This document shows, in pieces, positions 20,051-29,176 of a stretch of DNA of 29,344 nucleotides. Position numbers and translations under genes: made by a program. The notes below the pieces were generated by a model. The model was given only the letters and a program-made list of their open reading frames with translations. It ran no database searches and was not told the origin of the DNA. The number at the start of each line of letters is the position of its first letter. Within the stretch, counting starts at the first letter, position 1. Source of the stretch: Chara braunii (taxonomy: Eukaryota; Streptophyta; Charophyceae; Charales; Characeae); NCBI GenBank assembly GCA_003427395.1, contig BFEA01000247.1, positions 515,698 through 545,041 of the forward strand, written 5' to 3'.

Positions 20051-20060
20051 GAGGTAATGT
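20051..20060. repeat. target-site duplication, right copy
   Basis: GAGGTAATGT, partner of 18710-18719. Confidence 0.65.
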
Positions 20061-20092
20061 CGTGTCGCTAAACCATTAAGAGTGGGATGGTC

Positions 20093-20656
20093 TCAGAGGG
20101 GGTGAATGCAGCCTAAGAATCGAAACTCATAAGGGCAGTCACACACGAAGGTGAGAAAGGTCATCAAGCTCAGGGTGAGCGAGTGGTAGTGAAGCAAAAC
20201 CAATGACCCTAACAAATAGACCATCAAGGCGAGTAATGCTCGACGAATGTGCCACCATGCAGGGTCGACCATCAAAGGGAAAACGTGGAATAGAGTGGAC
20301 ATATGCCTAACTGAAGGTATGCAATAGTCGTCAGTAGGGTGATGTGGGATGCAGTGGATGAGAGAAACATGCACATAACTCACCGACTGGGGGAGGGAGC
20401 TAGATGAGGGAGGAGGGAAACAAGGATAACGCTACAGTCCCAATGCCTATGCGATACCAAGGGCGATCCCAACTTAGAGAGGCTCAACTAAGTGAGAACC
20501 CTCATGCGACACATGCGAGAGAATATACAAGATTGGGTGGTGACGTGAAGTAGTCACGTCCAAAGTAGCTGAAACTGATAAGGTAGTTGAACTCGTCGAA
20601 GCGGTCGATGACGTCGATGAAGTAGGAGTCGAGTCGATGTCAAAGCTGGATCGCAA
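20093..20656 (-). pseudogene. degraded reading frame of unknown function
   Basis: One phase stays readable for 188 codons with only three stops clustered at about 20405-20475. It begins with a Ser/Thr-rich tract (STPTSSTSSTASTSSTTLSV) and ends in a stretch with long hydrophobic runs (RALLALMVYLLGSLVLLHYH). It lies downstream of element 2 in the same orientation, so it could be 3' sequence of that element or an unrelated gene remnant. No family is recognised, and chance openness is possible. Confidence 0.25.
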
Positions 20657-21068
20657 ATGCTAACATCCTGAAGAAGCTGATGATGGAGTGAGAGATGGTT
20701 AATGGAAAACCCAAACTATGGGGGTTTTCGTCGCATGAGTACACACAATGTCATCAAAAAATTTGCAAACAAACTATGCAGGTTCATAATACAAACATCA
20801 GTAAATCAAACACGCAAAAAAAAAGGAAAAAGCACCATAAAAACCTACTCGGAATAACTTTCGGAATTCGCAAAAACAATTCCCGAATTCGGTGTTTTTG
20901 CCAACTTTTTCGTTGCTGGTTCAAATACGTTGAAACTGAATATACAAAAATTCAGGGAAATATGACAGCTTCGGTGAAAATTTCGCCGAAAATGACACTA
21001 CTCATTAACCACAATTAATGGAGTACTAAAGATGTGAGTTAGTAGGGAGAAGGTTGGTGATCAGAACG
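20657..21068. other. AT-rich region 3' of element 2
   Basis: No gene is seen. It contains a 21-base near-palindrome at 20970-20990 (TTCGGTGAAA, then A, then TTTCGCCGAA; one mismatch) and a nearby GCAAAAAC/GTTTTTGC inverted pair at about 20869-20905. It is where the 3' untranslated region and 3' LTR of element 2 would be, but no matching 5' LTR sequence was identified by eye. Confidence 0.4.
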
Positions 21069-21485
21069 TCAGTTGTCGAGACGCCGAGGGTGTCGATGAG
21101 TGCGTTGTGGACGCGCGTAGGTAACGGGCTCGTCCTCAGCACTCTCCTCTGCCGGAGGAGGCGGAAGAGGGTCAGTCAGCTGAGTACGAGCAGATGTCAC
21201 ATCACGACGAGCACGATCATATGCACGCACCAGCATCCAGGCGAGCTCCAAGTGCTCGAGGGGCTCTCGGGTAGCCTCCTCCTCAGGATAGCCCTTCCAA
21301 CGTACAAGATACTCGATACGTGGAGAGGTATCATCGGTAACTCGGTGAGATAGGATGTTAGAGACGTCAAACTCCTCGTGATCGTCCACCATGATAGGTG
21401 GACGACGCTCATAAGAATGCCCAGCGAAGCGCTCGGATGGTCTGCAATAAGGACGAGGCAAGGAGACGTGGTAAAAATCGTGCAC
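21069..21485 (-). pseudogene. element 2 chromodomain and C-terminal tail
   Basis: The frame from 21485 contains VHDFYHVSLPRPY-type sequence at the end of the integrase GPY/F module. It is followed by a chromodomain: EFDVSNILSHRVTD, then IEYLVRWKGYPEEEATREPL, then EHLELA. The strand YLVRWKGYP and the terminal helix are typical. Chromodomains on chromovirus integrases bind modified histone tails and steer insertion. In EATREPLEHL the usual Trp of the WEP motif is Arg, removing one aromatic-cage-region residue. A Pro/Glu-rich tail ends in a stop at 21069. Confidence 0.88.
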
Positions 21486-22545
21486 ACGAGTCTAACGAAG
21501 GTAATCAGGTAGCTTCACACAGAAGTTGACCGGAAGGATGCAACATGGACCGAAGAAGCGACGCCTAAACTTGCGAAGCGTATCCGCTTCGAGCTACAAG
21601 TGGCATGCATCGATGAGCACATCGTCACCAACTTTGAATGGGTGATCCATTCGTGATCGGTTCGCTTGTGCGGCCATGCAAGTCTGGGAGTCGACTATAC
21701 TCTCGTGTGCACGATTCATAATCGTCCCCATGTGGGTAATCCAGTTGTCAAGCGCATGACAACAAGTGTCTAGGAGCAACCGGGATGGTCCTAGGAAATC
21801 CGAGGGTACATGATAATGGTAGTCGAGGTTGCAATAGAATGGCAACATCCCTGTGGCTGGCGAAACGGAACAATCTCCACGTAGGCTAAAGTGTAAGTCT
21901 CACTGTTGGTCATCCCTAACAAACTTTCGGATGATATTACCGATAGTTTTATTGGTGACCTCAGTCTGACCATCCGTCTCAGTCTCAGGGTGGTAAGACG
22001 ATGAGAAGCGGAGTTGGGATCCTTACACCTCGTATACGCGTCACCAGAATGTGTTGGTAAAGCGCAGATCACAGTCGGAGATAATGCTCTGAGATAAGCT
22101 GTGATCTCTCACGACTCGGTCGAATACGATGTCGGCGACCTCACGAGCGCTAATGTGATAGCAACGCGGGACAAAATGCGCACGCTTCGTGAAGTGATCG
22201 ACGACGACCAAGATAACCTCATAACCGCGCTCGGTGGGTGGAAGAAGGGGATCAACGAAATCCATCGAGATGGACTGCCAACGACCCTCAGGTGTGAGTA
22301 GGGGCTGGAGTAACCCATATGGTAGGTGGTTTGCACTGTTCACCTCCTGACAGGTAGGACACTCCTGGACGTAGGCTTTGATAAAGTCCTTGGACTTCGG
22401 CCAGACGTATAGGTGGCAAACAAGAGTCAATGTCTTGTGGAATCTCATATGATCGGCAACTGTCTGGTCATGAAACTCTGCTACGGTCTGGACGCGGAGT
22501 TGTCCGATGAAGGGAACGCAGATACGTGGTTCTAGCTGACCAGAT
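21486..22545 (-). pseudogene. element 2 integrase
   Basis: The same phase as the chromodomain extends upstream with stops. The HHCC zinc finger is visible as FHDQTVADH at 22478-22449 and CPTC at the end of KAYVQECPTCQ. The catalytic core has MDFVDPLLPP (first Asp), DHFTKRAHFVP, IISDCDLRFTNTFW (second Asp) and YHPETETDGQTEVTNKTI (catalytic Glu, with a two-residue insertion before DGQTE). The C-terminal GPY/F module is RKFRRRFFGPCCILPV. The enzyme would insert element cDNA. Stops fall at FW-, EV-, QQ-, HL- and LR-positions; they are TGA, TAA, TGA, TAG and TAG. Confidence 0.9.
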
Positions 22546-22661
22546 CTGACATGCTAGTATATGAGACCGTTCTCATAGAAGGAGTACGAAGGAACGGTCT
22601 TGCATCCCCGCAGTGTCGCCTTGATGACGCAATAATCTGGGCAGTGGCGGTACTCAATGCG

Positions 22662-23520
22662 CTATGCGTCGATCACCGCCTGATCAACGATGGTGATGGA
22701 GATGGCAGCAAAATGAATGGTTTTCTGATTGTGATCAAGACGGCGAGACAAGGCATCGGCGACGCGGTTCGTTTCACCCTTGATAGGTTGAGTGGTGAAA
22801 CTGAACTCGGATAAATCACGCCGCCAACGTGCCTGTTGAGGGGAAAGCTTGGACTTCATGAGGAGAGTCTGGACAACTGAGTGGTCTGTGCGCACCATGA
22901 AGAGCACCCCGTGCAGATAAAAACTTCAATGTTGGGTAGCATAAACTAATGTGAGAATCTCCATTCATCAGCAGTGTAGTTTGTCTCGACAGACCGTAGC
23001 TGGCAGGAGTATAAAGCGATCGGGCAATCCCCAGCACGAGCCTCAACAATCGCATCATCCGCGATGGTCGAGGAGTTAGTGACGGGAGGACTATAAGAGG
23101 AGGGAAGTGGTGGGAGGATAAGCCTCAGTCGAGAAGGAGTGTCAGCGGGAGGGGGGGTGAAATGAGGAACATGGGGATAAGGTGAATCAAGGGGAGAGAG
23201 AAACACTTGAAAAGTACAGCTCCTAATGCAAAATCTGACGCATCAGTGTTGACGACGACGGAACGGTCAAAATTGGGGAGGCAAAAAACCAGCGCGCAAG
23301 TCAACGTCTTCTTGAGGGCGCGAAAAACGTCCTCGCAGAAGGGTTTCGAAAACCACGACGGGTTCTTCCTAAGGAGGGTTGAGGTAAGGACATAGGAATA
23401 CCTAGCGTATCCCCAGATGAAATTACTATAGTAACTAATAAGGCCTAAAAAACAACGAATCGGCTTAACGGATGTGGGGACGGGCAACTCCACGATAGCA
23501 GTGATCGTTGCATCGTCCAT
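22662..23520 (-). pseudogene. element 2 RNase H region
   Basis: The frame from 23520 starts with the RT connection (VKPIRCFLGLISYYSNFI, the FLGL.YY..FI signature) and reaches VVVNTDASDFALGAVL with the first RNase H Asp. A different phase carries IALYSCQLRSVETNYTADEW. From 22907 a third phase carries MVRTDHSVVQTLL and the LSPQQARW...SEFSF segment with ADALSRR at the end. Two frameshifts therefore lie near 23170 and 22930. RNase H removes the RNA template during reverse transcription. Confidence 0.88.
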
Positions 23521-23622
23521 CTGCAGACCCTAGTCAGACACATGGTGTCTTAGAAAGTTCACTTTGCGCTAGAAAAAATGGCACTTATTGAGTTTGGCAT
23601 AGAAGTCATGCTTGCGTAAGTG

Positions 23623-24170
23623 CTATATGTAGACCAAGATGTCGTCTAGGTATACGATAGCATATTCTTCAATCATGTCCCTTAAGATATTGTTCATCGT
23701 CATTTGGAAGGTGGCGGGTGTGTTGATGAGGCCGAATGGCATCACCGTGAACTCGTAGTGGCTGTCACGTGACTGAAAGGCAGTTTTTGGCTGGTCCTCT
23801 GTGGCAACGCGGATCCGGTGACAACCACTAAGAGGATCGATCTTCGTGAAGAAGCGGTTGTCTGCGAAACAGTCAAACAGCTGATGTGCGTGAGGCATGA
23901 GATAGTTGTTCTTAACTATGAAACAGTTACAGTCGCGGTAGTCAATGCCGAGGCGAAGAGTTTCATCCACTTTGCGAGCAAAGAGGTCAGGTGCACCCCA
24001 ATGGGAGTTACTAAGTATAATGAAATCTAGTGGAAGGAGCTCCTCAAGCTGACACTTGTGTTCCGTCGCCTTTGGAATCGAGAGTCAGTAGGGTACCTTA
24101 TGGTGGATACGATAGTCAGGCACGAGCTGGATAGAATGCTCAACACCACGCATCGGAGGGATCCCCCAGT
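23623..24170 (-). pseudogene. element 2 reverse transcriptase
   Basis: The readable phase starts with WGIPPMRGVEHSIQLVPDYR, the typical chromovirus approach to RT. Then come PKATEHKCQLEELLPLDFII, GAPDLFARKVDETLRLGIDYRD (motif around the fingers), FTKIDPLSGCHRIRV (motif A with catalytic Asp), TVMPFGLINTPATFQ (motif B) and IVYLDDILVYI (motif C, catalytic YLDD at 23652-23641). All polymerase motifs are present, but TGA (near 24090) and TAG (23620 and just downstream) interrupt it. It copies genomic RNA to DNA in cytoplasmic particles in intact relatives. Confidence 0.92.
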
Positions 24171-24576
24171 ATGAGAAATGCGGGGAAAAACGTCGCAATA
24201 CGATCGAATCAGATCGCAAACAACGGACTCTAAATCGGCCATGAACCGATTGAGTTCCTCAACGTTTACGTCAGCACGAGACATTTTGTGTGGACTCGGC
24301 AGTGAACGACGTAGGGACCTGGGATGGCGAGGGGGTATCCGCAGGATGAGGTGTGGATGTAGAGATGAGAGTCGCGAAGATGGAAGAAGGGTCAGGGGGG
24401 CGGGCTCCAAAGAGATGAGCTCAAACCTCTAGACAAAATGGATCATAGTGAAGAAGATCCATGATGTTCACTGAGTAAAATGTGACGTCCTCCTGACGTG
24501 TAAAGTGAGCGAACTGGTGAGGAGAAGTGAAGGCTATGTCTGGGTGAGACCCAAAGGAACGGGGGTGTTGGGGAGG
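24171..24576 (-). pseudogene. element 2 protease-RT linker
   Basis: Fragments in two phases lead into RT: FYSVNIMDLLHYDPFCLEV at about 24480-24421 and KMSRADVNVEELNRFMADLE at 24290-24220, followed by RSYCDVFPRISHTG, which matches the usual DVFP approach to RT. A shift of phase occurs at about 24170-24180. No catalytic function is expected here. Confidence 0.7.
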
Positions 24577-24790
24577 TAGGTCGAGAGGGGTGTTCTGCGT
24601 GGTTCCGATTAAGGGAACTCGATGAGTCTGACCACACTTCGTTTTAAGAACGAGTGTCTCGGTCACCCATTCGCCCTCTGTGCCACGGAACTTACGAGAT
24701 CAAGGAGTGTCAAGGATAAAGTCGTACTCAGTCTCCAATATGTTGACGTATGCTGAGGAATGGTAACGCCGAGGTGCCTGGGTACTATCC
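24577..24790 (-). repeat. inverted duplication of the protease segment, native-orientation arm
   Basis: On the minus strand this encodes ETEYDFILDTP followed by a stop and VTETLVLKTKCGQTHRVPL, the C-terminal end of a retropepsin (Y-D-hydrophobic-I-L-G.PWL type) running on into the linker. It therefore lies in the correct position and orientation within element 2. Its reverse complement is at 24891-25103 with about 14 differences in 214 positions. Confidence 0.85.
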
Positions 24791-24890
24791 GGTGGCTAGA
24801 GGGTAAGGCAAAAGTGGAGGTTGGGGACTGTCTGATCAAAGAAGCGTTGCGTCTTGTTATCTTCAAGGGTAACGAAGGTAGGGGAGCGAG
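24791..24890. other. spacer of the protease inverted repeat
   Basis: One hundred bases separate the two arms and would form the loop of a hairpin in a transcript from either strand. It has no recognised feature. Confidence 0.7.
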
Positions 24891-25103
24891 GGATAGTACC
24901 CAGGCACCTCGGCGTCACCATTTCTCTGCATACGTCGACATGTTGGAGACTGGGTACGACTTTATCCTTGACACTCCTTGATCTCGTAAGTTCCGTGACA
25001 CAGAGGCGGAATGGGTGACGGAGACACTCGTTCTTAAAACGAAGTGTGGTCAGACTCATCGAGTCCCTTCATCGGAACCACGGACAACACCCCTCTCGAC
25101 CTA
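24891..25103 (+). repeat. inverted duplication of the protease segment, reversed arm
   Basis: This is a reversed copy of 24577-24790. Its plus strand encodes APRRHHFSAYVDMLETGYDF and the following ILDTP, then VTETLVLKTKCGQTHRVP, the same protein segment as the other arm but opposite to the direction of the element. It displaces or interrupts the part of the protease that should carry the DTG active site, which I could not find. The two arms are about 93% identical, so the duplication is younger than much of the element's decay or has been homogenised. Confidence 0.85.
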
Positions 25104-25586
25104 AGCTAGACGAGTTTTCTCAACCACACGAAGGTGAACGAAATCTCTCTGCGAGTCGGAGTCTCATAAAATACGATACACCCGCATAGATGTCCCCAAG
25201 CAGATAAAAATGATGGGGAGGGTGTGATAAGGGTCAGAAAGCAAGGCGAGAAGACGAGGCAGGACGTTTACGTGTCTCATGGGTCGCTCCTGGCGAGCCT
25301 GAATAATGCTCAAATTCAGGAGATATGACACAACGTCATCGCGAGTTATCAACTGAGCGCTACAACGTGGGTTATGAATGACGCACATGTCGAAAGTCTC
25401 GGAGGGGAAGAACTAGATGTGGTGGACTGGGGTGGGGCATACAATACTTCGACAGACGGCGGGGCAGAGGGAATGCGTCTGTCGTGTCCGAAGGATCCTT
25501 TAGTGGGGTAGCCAAACGGGCGAATAACGACTCGGTGGTCGGGAAGCCGACTATGTGCGAGGCCTCAGCGGTACACTTCGTCGTGG
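25104..25586 (-). pseudogene. element 2 region between Gag and protease, no readable domain
   Basis: Short frames in several phases only (for example minus 25388-25164). The region should hold the N-terminal half of the protease with its catalytic Asp. No D-T/S-G motif in a hydrophobic context is visible. It is interpreted as damaged element 2 coding sequence because it lies between recognisable Gag and protease. Confidence 0.4.
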
Positions 25587-27677
25587 TTAGCTGGATGGGG
25601 CTGGTCCGACAGGGCCACGGGGGAACCTTAGATCGACACTGTCGAGAAATGTCTGCATACTGCCGATCAACAGCGGCATGGTATGGACACCGTGAGGATG
25701 TGTGTCCATCCTGGCATTAACGAAGGCAACCGCGACGGATCTCGTGGGTGGCGCGCTCTTTAGGGATAGAGCTCCGCGAGGAGGGACGAAACCATGTCGG
25801 AGGTCCATCTGAGGGACCGTGAACGTGAGGGCGCCCGCCTGTGCAACCCGACTGCGGGCACGGCCCATGGCAAACATCGCCATCTGCAAGGGGTCGGCCA
25901 CCGGAACAATGTCGTCACCCAAGTGGTATTGGATGACATCCTGAAGCTCGATGTCCTCGGGGGCATCCCCAAAGGTAGGGTCAAGCTCAGTTGAGGTGTC
26001 CTTGCCATACTCGAGATAACTGTAGCGCCGACAGAATGGCGCTCCAGGTTGAGCTGGTTGGCAAAAGTGGCCGACGAAAGAGGATCGATCGCAAGTACTG
26101 CCGCATGACTGGGTGGTGGCGGCAGATGGCAAAGAAGATCTAGCATCGGAGGAGCGACTCCACATCTTTTGGTACCATCGAGCAGCCTCGTAGGCCAGCT
26201 CTGTGGAAACGATGGTCTGTCGCCAGAGCTCGATGTAGTAATCAGTCGAAAAACTGATGAGGAACATGTTGGTCAAAAGGACCTCGGGTAGGAGTGCCTC
26301 ATCACAAATGAGGGGGGCGTCCTGAAATACCCGGATGTGGCGCTCGAGGTCTACTGGTGAGGAGGATGCGCGCCATTGCAGCTGGGTGATCCGGTCTAAG
26401 GCGTCGGTCGTGTCGTGTAGAGTGTCATAGTGGTCATGAAGAAACTTGGTGAAGTCCGCAAAAGTGGGAGCCTCACCCGAGCGAGTACGATGGTTATAGT
26501 AGTTCTCCCACTCGGAGAATGCGCTGCCCCGCAATTTGATTGCAAGAATAGAGCACCACAACTCCTGACTAGTGTTTGTAAGTATCATCGTACGTGTGGC
26601 GGCCTGCAACCAATATGACACACGAAGTGTACAATCGTAGTCGGGTATATTCTACAGACGCACAAGGGGGGGACCGCTGTGTTGACGACGAGGGGAGAGG
26701 CTGATGGGCCTGTACTGCGGCGGCAAATGTTAGGGTCGGTGCAGGGGTGGAAGTGATGGCAGGCTATGGGTCGGAGCTAATGGGGGAAGTTTTAGCGGAG
26801 GGGAAGCAACAGCCGCAGCCAACTGTGACGAAGTGGCAAGGTCGGAGGGCAGAGGGGGAGGAGCAGGTCGAGTGAAACGAGTCTGCAAAACAAAAGTGGG
26901 AGGGGCGACATAGGAAGAAAAAGAGTGAGAAACCTGTGAAGAATGAGGTTGGCTTAGGGTGAGTATCTCCGCCTGGAGCTGCGCCACGGTGGCCTGTAAG
27001 GTAGCCACTCATTGGGTGCGTGGGGTCGGAGGTGGACGAGGCGGAGAGGGTACCCTAGCGGGAGGATTAGTAACGAACTATAGGGAACCCTGAGATGCGA
27101 GTGAGGAGATGAGGAGAGGAGGGAGGACTCCGGACCGTACTGCCAGGACCAAAGCGGTAAGCTGATAAACCATACAGGGATGACTAGATGAAACTACCTG
27201 GTCAGATACCGGTATTTGGGCAGCAGCACCTAAGGTAGTGGCCGAAGCGGCAGGGGCGGCAGAGGCCGACGGGTGTGCCACGATAGATCGTATGGTCTGA
27301 GCGTCAACGACACTCACCACTTCAGAGGAGGAGTGTTGGGTCTGACCCGTGGGGGAGGAAAACCCACCACATGTCTAGAGTCGTGGGGAGCCGGATTGTG
27401 AGTCGGTAGGGGAAGGAGTGTGAAAGCGATGGGGAGAGCGATAAGGACAACCCTTGATGTGGTTGACTTCAAGGGCGAGCGCATCGACTTGCGTCTCCAG
27501 CGGTGCAAGTGCATCGAGTAGCGCTTGCAAAGGTGCAATGAGGGACGTATCCATGGGGTCCACAAAGGTCTAACCCTGAACCGTCGGGTGGGTGGGCGCC
27601 TAAGAGGTGGACGGCGTCGCGACAATCTTCTCGAGTGTAGTATCTTCCGTGGGCGGTGGACGTATGGGGGTAGACAT
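25587..27677 (-). pseudogene. element 2 Gag
   Basis: A single phase from ATG 27677 to 25587 (697 codons) has seven stops: TAG five times, TGA once, TAA once. The first 220 codons are Pro/Ser/Ala-rich with a heptad-like LQALLDALAPLETQVDALAL region. A second coiled-coil candidate starts at 27008 (VATLQATVAQLQAEILTLSQ). The capsid-like Gag domain follows at about 26640-26200: IPDYDCTLRVSYWLQAATR, then LRGSAFSEWENYYNH, TKFLHDHYD, and LERHIRVFQDAPLICDEALL. The zinc knuckle at 25686-25728 is in another phase. In intact relatives Gag packages the RNA. Confidence 0.85.
25686..25728 (-). pseudogene. element 2 zinc knuckle with a Cys codon replaced by a stop
   Basis: In a phase shifted from the Gag body the sequence reads C-L-R-stop-C-Q-D-G-H-T-S-S-R-C. 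The usual CCHC pattern is C-x2-C-x4-H-x4-C, so the stop (TAA, 25717-25719) sits exactly where the second Cys belongs, and the remaining Cys, His and Cys are correctly spaced. The knuckle would bind RNA in an intact Gag. Confidence 0.6.
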
Positions 27678-28110
27678 GGCGGGAGGTGGAGAGAGAGATG
27701 GGCTGTGGTGTGGGGACAGAGGACCACCAGTGAGAGCGAGAGGACTGCTGGAGCGGAGTGAGTAGTCGTCAGTCAGGTTGTCTTGAAGTCAGCGGGCGGT
27801 GCTGAGATGGTAGTACGGACCCGGTCGAGGGAAGAGGATCCATTGCGATTCAGGATGCCCGACGGGAGGAGTCAAAAAAGGAGCGGGTTAGAAGAGTCCT
27901 AAACCCGAGGAAAACCCTAACCGGACTTAGAGAAAGTAAGGGTGAAGGAGCAGCAACCTTATAAAAATAAAAAAAAAAGGAACCACGGAGGGGAGGGGAG
28001 GAATAAAAAATTAAATAAATTATAAAATTTCTAGATAAAAAAAAAAAAAGAAAAATATATATAAATATATAAATAAATAAAATAAAGAATGAGGAGAGAG
28101 ATAATATTTT
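27678..28110. other. leader or LTR side of element 2, no gene
   Basis: The region upstream of Gag turns sharply AT-rich after 27950 with long A and T runs. Frames here are low-complexity artefacts. No primer-binding site matching initiator tRNA-Met was found. Confidence 0.4.
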
Positions 28111-28445
28111 TTTTTTTTTAATTTTCGGCGGCATTTCCCCACCCCACATGAGGTCAAAAATGTACCAAGAGGAAAAAAAGAGCAAGAGAAGTACACTAAC
28201 TTTAAAAATACCACAAATTAAAGTTTTCAGAATAAATAAATAAATAAATGAGGAGGTGAAGGAGAGTGAAGAGAGACTGAGTGTTGAATTTTTCAAAACT
28301 ATCAGCAGCATTTCATAAACCTCAAGGGGTTGAAGTGTACCGTCAAAAAAATATGACTAAACAAAATCAGAAAGAGTATGGAGAAAAAATAAAATTTCGG
28401 CAGCACTTCGATACCTCCAAGGGGTCAAAATGTGCGTCGATAGTT
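28111..28445 (-). repeat. direct repeats of an AAATTTCGGCAGCACTTC box upstream of element 2
   Basis: Three copies lie at about 28121, 28295 and 28391: ATTTTCGGCGGCATTTCCCC, a weaker ATCAGCAGCATTTC, and AAATTTCGGCAGCACTTC. Each is followed within 10-20 bases by CTCAAGGGGTCAAAATGTAC or a close variant. Read in the sense of element 2 the box is GAAGTGCTGCCGAAATTT, matching the core of the 120-bp tandem repeats of element 1 in the same orientation relative to gag. Confidence 0.75.
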
Positions 28446-28870
28446 GAAATAGTTTAGTCATAAACAGATATAAAGGTGTCATAGAAAAATTTAAATTTTC
28501 ACAATAAATACAATAAAATTAAAAATAAATAAAAAAATGAGAAAAGAAGTAGGGGATAAGATCATTCAAACTTTTGGAGAAAAGAATAAAATTTATATCA
28601 AGAATGACAAAGAGAAGAAAAACAGAAAAATTCGAAGTTGGGGGGGAATGGGGATAAAAAGGTGATGAAGAAAGGGAGAAATAAGTAAGAAAGAAAGAAG
28701 AAAAAACGAGTGAAGTGGGAGAGAGGAGAGGAGAAAAATATGGTGAAAGATCTGAAGTGGGAGGTAAAAAGGGAAGAGTAGTGGTAGAGTTAGAAAAGGT
28801 GATGAGATGGTGTAGGGGCGAGAGAGAGGAATGGTGGGAGAGTAAGTTAGTGAAGAGAGATAATGTCAAG
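28446..28870. other. purine-rich, AT-rich stretch, no gene
   Basis: From about 28530 the plus strand is overwhelmingly A and G for some 330 bases. Apparent frames on the minus strand (Ser/Leu/Phe/Pro-rich) only reflect this bias. It may be part of a 5' LTR or a polypurine region able to form triplex DNA. Confidence 0.55.
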
Positions 28871-29093
28871 CTCTTCGTTTGCCAAGAGCAACAAGATCAC
28901 CAAGATTCATTGGATCTTGGCCTTCAAGATGCTGCCAGTCTGCTGTTGCAGCAGAAGAAAAAAAATAATGAAATAATCAAGGGTTAGCTGAGATCTTGAT
29001 CAGCCACCCTGATTACACGGACGTGCTGCCCCCTAGCCATGGGGATCTTCACTGCTGCCAAACTGCCACTGCAGCAGTAGAAAAAATAATAAG

Positions 29094-29112
29094 CATCATC
29101 ATCATCATCATC
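29094..29112. repeat. (ATC)n trinucleotide repeat
   Basis: Six consecutive CAT/ATC units, surrounded by CTGCTG and GCAGCAG words. Confidence 0.9.
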
Positions 29113-29176
29113 TGGGTGTACTGAAGTCTTCATGAGTCCGCCAGCTTTCACCGCAGTGCATCCTCCTAGCCAGAGG

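Larger units (their letters stand above)
21069..27677 (-). mobile_element. element 2: Ty3/gypsy chromovirus internal region
   Basis: On the minus strand the order is Gag (27677-25587), zinc knuckle, protease remnant with inverted duplication, RT, RNase H, integrase and C-terminal chromodomain (ending 21069). RT before RNase H before integrase plus a chromodomain defines the chromovirus branch of Ty3/gypsy, common in plants and algae. Phase is kept for 27677-25587 and again for 22907-21069, but about 18 stops and several frameshifts make it non-functional. LTRs are not delimited. Confidence 0.9.

Noticed and set aside
18541-20115. Shared ATGCAGCCTAAG at about 18557 and 20106 as an alternative target-site duplication
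   Set aside because: The match is 12 bases only, lies well outside both transposon ends, and its flanks do not align.
24760-25059. Two overlapping frames that looked like a separate small gene inside element 2
   Set aside because: They read the inverted protease duplication in the wrong direction or across its spacer.
27850-28311. 153-codon minus-strand frame rich in Phe, Leu and Ser resembling a membrane protein
   Set aside because: It is produced by A/T homopolymers and simple sequence; no conserved motif, and it lies in the untranslated region of element 2.
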